This document shows positions 1-5,648 of a stretch of 6,249 nt of DNA, one piece after another. The stretch's first letter is position 1, and each line of letters begins with the position of its first letter. The DNA comes from Pseudomonadota bacterium (GTDB taxonomy: Bacteria; SAR324; NAC60-12), in contig JACNKY010000317.1 of NCBI GenBank assembly GCA_014381795.1, forward strand, positions 1-6,249, read 5' to 3'. The notes beneath the pieces were generated by a model. The model ran no database searches, was not told where the DNA came from, and saw nothing but the letters and a program-made list of their open reading frames with translations. The position numbers were made by a program, and so were the translations under genes.

Positions 1-2
1 AA

Positions 3-218
3 CACAGACACAAGGAAACGCCTGTTGTTTTGGCACGTAATCTTGGACGCAAGGAGGAGCAATTGAGAGTTGTTTCCTTAGAAAATCTGGACCCAACTCA
101 AGTTGATATGCTGACGGTAGTTCTGGTAGGCTCAAGTCAAACCCGCCGACTTCAACTGCCAAATGGAGAGGTCAGGGTTTATACTCCGCGTGGTTATGCG
201 GACAAATCCAAAGCCTGA
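3..218 (+). CDS. cobJ: Precorrin-3B C17-methyltransferase (CobJ/CbiH), C-terminal fragment
   Basis: This is the last 71 residues of a gene that enters from the left edge; the first complete codon is at 3 and the stop is TGA at 216-218. The full enzyme of about 250 residues transfers a methyl group from S-adenosylmethionine to C17 of precorrin-3B (or its cobalt form) and drives ring contraction in the cytoplasm. What is visible is the C-terminal part of the tetrapyrrole-methylase fold: TPVVLARNLGR at the start, then a VDMLTVVLVGSSQTR strand-turn, and the terminal VYTPRGY found at the end of CobJ proteins. The TTG at 30 is not a start, because the frame stays open to the edge and residues before it fit the family. 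The gene is followed on the same strand by cobM, the next methylase in the pathway. Catalytic N-terminal motifs lie outside the window, so a fusion further upstream cannot be excluded. Confidence 0.86.
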   Translation, partial: HRHKETPVVLARNLGRKEEQLRVVSLENLDPTQVDMLTVVLVGSSQTRRLQLPNGEVRVYTPRGYADKSKA

Positions 219-236
219 AAAAATACAAGAAAAATT

Positions 237-297
237 ACCGCTAAGAACACTAAGAACTACAAGAAATTTCCTTTGCAGTCTTCACGTACTTAGCGGC
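237..297. repeat. Imperfect ~60-bp palindrome built of 9-nt units between cobJ and cobM
   Basis: The outer arms are perfect: CCGCTAAG at 238-245 and CTTAGCGG at 289-296. The pairing continues imperfectly inward to a central AAATTT at 264-269, so there is almost no loop. The left arm reads as three 9-nt units, CGCTAAGAA, CACTAAGAA and CTACAAGAA (240-266). The right arm shows a similar 9-nt rhythm on the opposite strand. No T-run follows, so it is not a standard intrinsic terminator. It resembles the dispersed AAG-rich palindromic intergenic repeats seen in many bacterial genomes, which is recall rather than a search result. A role in mRNA processing or stability between cobJ and cobM is possible. 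Confidence 0.6.
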
Positions 298-304
298 TAA
301 AATT

Positions 305-325
305 AGAAATCATAAATCAGAAATA
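305..325 (+). repeat. Three-copy 7-nt tandem repeat abutting the cobM start
   Basis: The units are AGAAATC (305-311), ATAAATC (312-318) and AGAAATA (319-325), ending two bases before the cobM ATG at 328. The repeat fills the place where a ribosome-binding site would sit, and no Shine-Dalgarno is visible there. It gives cobM an A-rich, probably unstructured leader. Unit number could vary by slippage, but one sequence cannot show that. Confidence 0.55.
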
Positions 326-327
326 AA

Positions 328-1098
328 ATGACAGTACACTTTATCGGAGCAGGACCCGGAGCGCCGGATTTGATCACAATTCGTGGACGTGACTTAATCG
401 CAAAATGTGAGGTTTGCCTTTATGCAGGTTCCTTGGTTCCACAGGAAGTGGTGGCTTTTGCACCGCAGGGCGCGTTGGTGCGGGACACAGCACCACTGAA
501 TTTGGATGAAATAATTGCGGAAATCAAAACTGCGCATGATGCAGGTAAAGATGTAGCGCGTGTGCATTCCGGAGACCCTTCAATTTACGGAGCGACTGCA
601 GAACAAATGCGTCGGCTGGATGAGCTTAAAATTCCTTATGACGTTACTCCCGGAGTTTCGGCATACGCGGCGGCGGCGGCGGAATTAAAACAGGAATTGA
701 CTTTGCCTGAAATCAGCCAGACTGTCATTGCCACCCGCACCACCATGCACGCTTCCGCCATGCCGGAAGGTGAGGAACTCTCAAAACTGGGAGCTATTGG
801 CGCAACGTTGGCCATTCATTTATCGGTGCGAAACCTCAAATTTGTGCAGGATGAACTGATTCCGCATTATGGTGAGGATTGTCCAGTCGTGGTGGCTTAT
901 CGGGTGACTTGGCCGGATCAACAGTTCATTCACGGAACACTGGCTGACATACGTGAAAAAATGCGAAAATCGAAAATCAGCCGTACCGCTTTAATTCTGG
1001 TTGGAAGAGTTTTTGCTGAACATAATTTCCGCGACAGTGTTCTCTATGATCCGCAACATGTGCATGTACTACGGCCAAAGAAAAAAATAAAAAATTGA
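328..1098 (+). CDS. cobM: Precorrin-4 C11-methyltransferase (CobM/CbiF)
   Basis: A 256-residue cytoplasmic enzyme that transfers methyl from S-adenosylmethionine to C11 of precorrin-4 or cobalt-precorrin-4. It is full length for the family. Motifs in order: the N-terminal glycine loop VHFIGAGPGAPDLIT (residues 3-17), LYAGSLVP (31-38), the SAM-binding loop ARVHSGDPSIYGA (77-89), TPGVSAYAAAAA (107-118), LPEISQTVI (126-134) followed by RTTMHASAMP (137-146), and a C-terminal LILVGRVF strand (222-229). The HSGDPS and RTxxxxxMP motifs are what separate this enzyme from other tetrapyrrole methylases. The tail is lysine-rich (KKKIKN) and encoded by an A-rich tract. The ATG at 328 is chosen because the glycine loop begins within a few residues. 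It lies 109 bp after cobJ and 12 bp before the exporter, probably in one transcription unit. The aerobic (CobM) and anaerobic (CbiF) names cannot be separated on sequence here. Confidence 0.96.
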   Translation: MTVHFIGAGPGAPDLITIRGRDLIAKCEVCLYAGSLVPQEVVAFAPQGALVRDTAPLNLDEIIAEIKTAHDAGKDVARVHSGDPSIYGATAEQMRRLDELKIPYDVTPGVSAYAAAAAELKQELTLPEISQTVIATRTTMHASAMPEGEELSKLGAIGATLAIHLSVRNLKFVQDELIPHYGEDCPVVVAYRVTWPDQQFIHGTLADIREKMRKSKISRTALILVGRVFAEHNFRDSVLYDPQHVHVLRPKKKIKN

Positions 1099-1110
1099 AG
1101 CATCGGCTCG

Positions 1111-3576
1111 ATGATACAACGTCTAAATCTTTACTTTGAAGTTCTGCCGGAAAGGCTGAGTCGCTGGCGCTGGTGGGTGTTGCTACTGTACGTAATCCTG
1201 ATGACTTTTTTGGCGGCTGGAATTCCGCGATTCGCTTTCACGTGGGCGAATGATGATATGTTCGGTAAAGACGATCCAGTGCAAATTTCGCTGGACCGGA
1301 TCAAAGATCTCTTCGGCGGTACGGTAACTCTCGGTATGGTTTACAAACCAGTGGATGGCGATCTTTTTTCGGAGAGAAGCCTGGGTGCTTTGAAGAACGT
1401 CCACGATGTTTTAGCTGCGGAAGCTGAACGTGGTGCAGATAATCCAGAAAATTCTCTGCGCTTGCTGAATGAAGTTGAATCCCTGTTTAATACCAGCTTT
1501 ACTGAAGTAGATGGAGACAGCATCCGCTTCCGAGACTTCATCGGTGAGGAACTTCCTTCAAGTCCGGAACAGAGTCGGTTGCTGCGAGAACAAGCGCTCA
1601 ATGAACCTGAGTATCCGCGTGTTCTGGTTTCGGAGAACATGGAGTATGGAATGCTCGTGTTGAGAACAAACCTCGATGCCGTTCCGCTCAGAGACGATGA
1701 GTTCGATGAACTGAAAGGTTTTGAGGAAAACGAGCTTGAAGGACAGGACGAACATGAACCGCAATTTGTTGATCATGGGTTGGAGGATTATGCGGATTTT
1801 GAAAAGCAAGTCTGGAGCCTGTTGAGTGAAGAACGCTTTAGCAAGGACCTTGTGTTCATGCATCCCAGTTGGGGAGCATTTTATCAGAACGACGTCTGGG
1901 CAGTGGAATATCAAAGAGCTCTTCTCATTTCGCTCATCGTCAGTCTGCTACTGACCTGGCTACTGTTGGGTTCATTACGCGCGGTGATCTGGCCAATCGT
2001 GATTTTTGTTTCAAGTATTGTTGGCGTTCTTGGTCTGGCAGGCTGGACGGGCTGGCCCATCGACCTTTCACTCTACATCGCATTCGGACTTGTCAGTGTG
2101 GCCGCAATTGCGGACGTGGTTCACGTCTTGTCAGGATACCTGTTTTTTCATCAGCAGGGACAGCATCACAGTGAAGTACTGCGCTCCGTCTTCAGCAAAA
2201 CTGCGTTGGCTTGCTTGCTGACAAGCATAACTACTGCGATCGGCGTTTTTTCCCTCTTTTTCATTAAGCTACGTGTAATCCAGACGATGGGTTTGCTGGG
2301 TGGAATCGGCGTGATGTTTGCTTTTATGCTGACCATTTTTCTGCTCCCAGTCCTGTTGAACTGGTTTCCTCCGCGTCCCCTGAAAAGCAATGAAAAGCCT
2401 AAAGTTACTCTACTTCTGGGAGGCGTAAAGAGTTTGCTTAACGGGATTGAAAGAGTGAGTACGGATTATCCGAAGGGTGTAATTGTCTTTTTTGCCGTAG
2501 CAGGAATGCTGTTGATTCTTGGAATAACGAGGATTGAAATCGACACGGTATTTTCAGAATATTATCCGCCAGAATCGCCAGTTCGCAGGACGATAAGTTT
2601 GATGGATGAGCAGTTCCTCGGTACCGGAAATATGGAAATCCTCCTTGAAACTGAATCAGCAGGTGTCTTTCGAGATCCGGAGGTGCTTCTTGCACTTGAA
2701 GAAGTCAAGCAATGGATTGAAACGAAATATCCGAAACTGATTACTCATAACTGGACGCTCAACAATCAACTCAAACAGACTCACCGTAAACTGAATGAAA
2801 ATCGCGAAGAATTCTATAACGTGCCGGACAATCCTGAACTTGTGTCGCAGTTGCTGGTGCTAATAGAAGGTGGTGATTACGAAAACCTGGAACGCTTGGT
2901 TTCGCTGGATTATGCAAATGCGCGGATGAGTATGTCACTGAAAACAATTGGTTCAAAAAAGTCGGTTGAACTGCTCAAGGTTGTTCAACCTGGAATTGAA
3001 AAAATTCTCTTACCTCTGAAAGAGCGTTATCCCGAATTGAAGGTAACATTAACCGGTGGAGTTGGAGCTTGGGCCAGAGTGTTTGACGCAATCAGTTGGT
3101 CTCAGGTTTACAGTTTTGGACTTGCATTCCTTATTATCTCGCTGATCATGTTTGGCATTTTCGGATCACTGAAACTAGGACTGGTGGCAATTCTGCCGAA
3201 TACGTTTCCGATGCTGACAGTCTTTGGGTTGATGGGTTGGCTGGACTTTAACCTTGATATTACCACGTTGATGACCGCACCAATCATCATCGGAATTGCA
3301 GTGGACGACACGATTCATTTTATCACACACTACCGATTGTCATTGCTCAAAGGAGCAAGCATTTCTGAGGCGATTCATTCCACCCTCCACGAAGTAGGAC
3401 AGGCAATCATTTTCACAACCTTGATTCTGATGTCGATTTTTATCTTTTTTATCCCGGTGAGTCACGTTGGAGTTTCACGCTTCAGTATTCTCGCCGTGAT
3501 CGCGGTTTTTTCAGCCTTGCTTGCGGATTTGTTTTTGCTACCGGCACTTTGTCGTGTTTTGCGTGTACGGGTTTAG
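1111..3576 (+). CDS. RND superfamily exporter, MMPL-like permease (12 TM)
   Basis: An 821-residue inner-membrane transporter of the MMPL/COG1033 type of the RND superfamily; such proteins use the proton gradient to export lipids or hydrophobic compounds. The layout is a tandem duplication. TM1 is at about 21-39, a large periplasmic loop at 40-265, and TM2-6 at about 268-416. TM7 is at about 455-472, a second loop at 473-663, and TM8-12 at about 665-812. The proton-relay region of TM4 shows AIADVVHVLSGY (Asp335), and its second-half counterpart in TM10 shows GIAVDDTIHFITHYR (Asp732/733, with the family's His). Loop 1 has a very acidic stretch at 195-231. The start follows the cobM stop by 12 bp, in the same frame, without a clear ribosome-binding site, so coupling to cobM is likely. 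The substrate is unknown. The cobalamin neighbours are suggestive, but RND exporters are not established B12 or cobalt transporters. No adaptor or outer-membrane partner is in view. Confidence 0.92.
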   Translation: MIQRLNLYFEVLPERLSRWRWWVLLLYVILMTFLAAGIPRFAFTWANDDMFGKDDPVQISLDRIKDLFGGTVTLGMVYKPVDGDLFSERSLGALKNVHDVLAAEAERGADNPENSLRLLNEVESLFNTSFTEVDGDSIRFRDFIGEELPSSPEQSRLLREQALNEPEYPRVLVSENMEYGMLVLRTNLDAVPLRDDEFDELKGFEENELEGQDEHEPQFVDHGLEDYADFEKQVWSLLSEERFSKDLVFMHPSWGAFYQNDVWAVEYQRALLISLIVSLLLTWLLLGSLRAVIWPIVIFVSSIVGVLGLAGWTGWPIDLSLYIAFGLVSVAAIADVVHVLSGYLFFHQQGQHHSEVLRSVFSKTALACLLTSITTAIGVFSLFFIKLRVIQTMGLLGGIGVMFAFMLTIFLLPVLLNWFPPRPLKSNEKPKVTLLLGGVKSLLNGIERVSTDYPKGVIVFFAVAGMLLILGITRIEIDTVFSEYYPPESPVRRTISLMDEQFLGTGNMEILLETESAGVFRDPEVLLALEEVKQWIETKYPKLITHNWTLNNQLKQTHRKLNENREEFYNVPDNPELVSQLLVLIEGGDYENLERLVSLDYANARMSMSLKTIGSKKSVELLKVVQPGIEKILLPLKERYPELKVTLTGGVGAWARVFDAISWSQVYSFGLAFLIISLIMFGIFGSLKLGLVAILPNTFPMLTVFGLMGWLDFNLDITTLMTAPIIIGIAVDDTIHFITHYRLSLLKGASISEAIHSTLHEVGQAIIFTTLILMSIFIFFIPVSHVGVSRFSILAVIAVFSALLADLFLLPALCRVLRVRV

Positions 3577-3594
3577 TCCAGGAAATAATCAGAA

Positions 3595-4446
3595 TCACGC
3601 CGATTTGTTTTGAACTATCCAGTCCAAAACTTGATTTACTTTCCAGCATTGATCAGTGGAATTCACTACCGGTCTGGCTACCATCAGCACAGGAATTTCC
3701 AATTTACGGGCCGCCTCAATTTTTGCGTAGGTAGAATCACCGCCGCTGTTTTTGGTGACTAAAAGTGAAATTCGATACTGCCGAAACAAGGCCAGTTCAT
3801 TTTCCATTGTGAAAGGTCCGCGTGCATGTAAAAAAGTCGCATCCTCCCAGGCGGAAGTTCCGTTTTTGGAAACAACATTATCCGGAAGCTCTATTGTACG
3901 CACCACAAATTGACATTTGCTGCATTGCTGAAAAAGCTCCAAACCTCGATTTCCCGTGGTCAGGAAAACGATTTCCTTCGATATTCCGGAATTCGTTTCT
4001 AGAAACCCGGATTGTAAATAATCAGCGGCGGCTGGCAAATCCGGAACCTCGATCCACTGATCTCCGCTTTGTTTTAGCCACGGTGGACGAGTAAAACGCA
4101 AATACGGCAAACCAAGTTCCGTTGCGGCGGAAAGTGCATTTACGCTGATTTGTGTTGCATACGGATGGGTGGCGTTTACCAAAAGCGAAATTTTTTCTTG
4201 TAGCAGATATTTCTGCAATCCCAATATGCTTTTCCTGCCGGACTTTCCAACCGTACCGTAAGTCTCCGCAAATCCTCCGATCCGTACTTTACCTGCTGGA
4301 AGTTTTGGATTTCCGGTAACTCCTGCAAGAGATGTTATGATAGTCAACTGCTCCGGCGAAAACTGCTCGACCAGATATTCCGCAAGATCGTAGGCTTCAC
4401 GGGTTCCACCCAGAATTAAAAGTTTTTCAGGCATGCTAGTTATCAT
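3595..4446 (-). CDS. cobK: Precorrin-6A reductase (CobK/CbiJ)
   Basis: A 283-residue NAD(P)H-dependent reductase that reduces precorrin-6A (or cobalt-precorrin-6A) to the 6B form in the cytoplasm; the length is slightly above the usual ~250. Motifs in order: nucleotide-binding ILGGTREAYDLA (residues 11-22), SLAGVTGNP (39-47), RIGGFA (55-60), NATHPYA (91-97), RFTRPPW (117-123), LTTGNRG (162-168), ARGPF (208-212) and TKNSGGDSTYAKIEAA (231-246). The family box usually begins with Asp (DATHPFA); here it is Asn. Two starts are possible. The ATG at 4446 overlaps cbiD by 11 bases and has AGGACAGG about 6 bases upstream. The ATG at 4434 begins one base after the cbiD TAG, giving a protein four residues shorter. 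The first is preferred for its ribosome-binding site. It forms a translationally coupled pair with cbiD and runs head-on into the exporter gene. Confidence 0.94.
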   Translation of the reverse strand: MITSMPEKLLILGGTREAYDLAEYLVEQFSPEQLTIITSLAGVTGNPKLPAGKVRIGGFAETYGTVGKSGRKSILGLQKYLLQEKISLLVNATHPYATQISVNALSAATELGLPYLRFTRPPWLKQSGDQWIEVPDLPAAADYLQSGFLETNSGISKEIVFLTTGNRGLELFQQCSKCQFVVRTIELPDNVVSKNGTSAWEDATFLHARGPFTMENELALFRQYRISLLVTKNSGGDSTYAKIEAARKLEIPVLMVARPVVNSTDQCWKVNQVLDWIVQNKSA

Positions 4447-5530
4447 TTTCAGCCTGTCCTACGAGTTCTCCCTGACGATTAATTACTAGCACATTAAGTT
4501 GGGTTTCTGTATTTCGCAGAGCTTTTCGCACCATCAGGCAGGCTTGTTGCGCGATAACGTCCGCCAGTGGCAGACCGGCGTTTTGTGCCAGCTTCAGGAC
4601 TTCATTCGCAGTGTTGGCTGATTTTGTTTGCTCACAAAGCTGTGGGTTTGCACCGAGTTTTTTTAGTTGCTCTGCTAACTGTGAAAAATCGACCTGGCTA
4701 CGCCCCGAATGTAAATCGAGATGTCCCTGCGCTAACTTAGTTAGTTTCCCGAATCCTCCACCGATTGTAAGTTTAGGCAATGGGTTTTTCCGAAAATATT
4801 TAAGCATCCCGCCCGCAAAATCACCCATATCAAGCATGGCTTCGTCCGGAAGTTGGTAGTGGTTTTGCACAAATTTTTCGCTGGTGGAACCGGTGCATCC
4901 GGCTACTTGCTGCAAACCATTGGCACGCGCAACGTCAATACCGCGGTGAATCGAATGAATCCAGGCAGAACATGAATATGGGATGACAATACCGGTTGTG
5001 CCTAAAATCGAAATTCCGCCTAAAATTCCGAGACGCGGATTCCAGGTTTTTTTCGCTAAGGCCTCGCCTTTGGCTACCGATACTGTTAGCACGACATCTC
5101 CGGTATGCTTGAATTTTTCCGCTATTTCAGCAACCACTGTGCGCATCATTTGTCGTGGAACAGGATTGATCGCAGGTTCTCCGACTTCCAACGCAAGGCC
5201 TACTTTTGTAACTGTTCCAACTCCGGAACCTGCTTTGAAAACTACTCCTTCACCGGAAATTCCAGGGCTGACAGTGACGCTGATTTCTGCTCCATGAGTC
5301 ACGTCCGGATCGTCGCCTGCATCTTTGATTATACTGGCAGTTGAATAATCGACACCGTTTTCTGTGTGGTGCAGAACAAATTCCGGCTGCTCACCTTTTG
5401 GTAAAACTATGCTGACAGGAGATGAAAATTCACCTGTAATCAACGCGGAAAAAGCGGCTTTTGTTGCGGCAGTAGCACAGGTTCCTGTGGTCCAACCACG
5501 TCTGAGAGGTCCGGAGGGTTTTTCAATCAT
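4436..5530 (-). CDS. cbiD: Cobalt-precorrin-5B C1-methyltransferase (CbiD)
   Basis: A 364-residue enzyme, normal length for CbiD, that methylates C1 of cobalt-precorrin-5B using S-adenosylmethionine, giving the substrate that CobK/CbiJ then reduces. It does not have the tetrapyrrole-methylase fold of CobJ/CobM. Motifs in order: LRRGWTTGTCATAATKAA (residues 9-26), IIKDAGDDPDVTHGAEI (67-83), GVGTVTK (103-109), VGEPAINPVPRQMM (116-129), WNPRLGILGGISILGTTG (163-180), YSCSAWIHSIHRGIDVA (185-201), GCTGSTSE (211-218), GDFAGGMLKY (236-245) and LTIGGGFGKLTKLAQGHLDL (254-273). The ATG at 5530 sits nine codons before the conserved RRGWTTGTC box and no alternative start lies between it and an upstream in-frame TAA. 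It is the first gene of a leftward pair with cobK and is divergent from cobA. There is no clear Shine-Dalgarno. In classical aerobic producers such as Pseudomonas denitrificans the C1 step is done by the unrelated CobF. Confidence 0.97.
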   Translation of the reverse strand: MIEKPSGPLRRGWTTGTCATAATKAAFSALITGEFSSPVSIVLPKGEQPEFVLHHTENGVDYSTASIIKDAGDDPDVTHGAEISVTVSPGISGEGVVFKAGSGVGTVTKVGLALEVGEPAINPVPRQMMRTVVAEIAEKFKHTGDVVLTVSVAKGEALAKKTWNPRLGILGGISILGTTGIVIPYSCSAWIHSIHRGIDVARANGLQQVAGCTGSTSEKFVQNHYQLPDEAMLDMGDFAGGMLKYFRKNPLPKLTIGGGFGKLTKLAQGHLDLHSGRSQVDFSQLAEQLKKLGANPQLCEQTKSANTANEVLKLAQNAGLPLADVIAQQACLMVRKALRNTETQLNVLVINRQGELVGQAENDN

Positions 5531-5648
5531 AATGCATTCGAAACTTTGCTGTAAAAATCTTGTTTATCCTGTTATTCTGACACAAGCGAAAAAGATATAA
5601 AATTATGACTTTAACGCATTTTCAAATTTTTTCAGAGCAAAAAAAGTT
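5531..5648. promoter_or_regulatory. Divergent cbiD/cobA intergenic region
   Basis: This AT-rich 118-bp gap separates two divergently transcribed genes, so it should hold promoters for both. For cobA the best candidate is a -35-like CTGACA at 5577-5582 and a -10-like AATTAT at 5601-5606, with an 18-bp spacer (5/6 and 4/6 matches to sigma-70 consensus). No convincing pair was found for cbiD. A short inverted pair, CTTGT at 5559-5563 and ACAAG at 5582-5586, could be an operator but the arms are weak. There is no cobalamin-riboswitch B12 box (GCCACTG) in the gap, which is also too short for a full riboswitch plus two promoters. Confidence 0.35.
5555..5581 (+). repeat. Short-period (8-9 nt) degenerate repeat upstream of cobA
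   Basis: AAATCTTGT (5555-5563) is followed by TTATCCTGT (5564-5572) and, in a slightly shifted phase, TTATTCTGA (5572-5580). The shared core is ATCYTGT. The three units match each other at 6-7 of 9 positions. It resembles a dispersed intergenic motif of the type AATCCTGT repeated, known to me from other bacterial genomes by recall only. It overlaps the candidate -35 box for cobA. Confidence 0.4.

Noticed and set aside
667..681. Five-copy GCG triplet repeat in cobM.
   Set aside because: It encodes the poly-Ala part of the conserved PGVSAYAAAAA motif, so protein constraint explains it.
1081..1098. A7 run and A-rich end of cobM, in the same frame as the exporter start, suggesting slippage or a read-through fusion.
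   Set aside because: The lysine-rich tail needs no recoding, a shared frame occurs by chance one time in three, and nothing else supports read-through of the TGA.
1558..1914. Open frame of 118 codons antisense to the exporter gene.
   Set aside because: It lies wholly inside a well-supported RND gene, has no recognisable domain and reads as a shadow of the other strand.
4565..4571. GCCACTG on the minus strand, identical to a cobalamin-riboswitch B12 box core.
   Set aside because: It is inside the cbiD coding sequence (Leu-Pro-Leu-Ala region), with none of the other riboswitch conserved segments around it and not upstream of any gene.
4983..5297. Open frame of 104 codons antisense to cbiD.
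   Set aside because: It is Pro/Thr/Ser-rich with no family resemblance, opposite conserved CbiD motifs.
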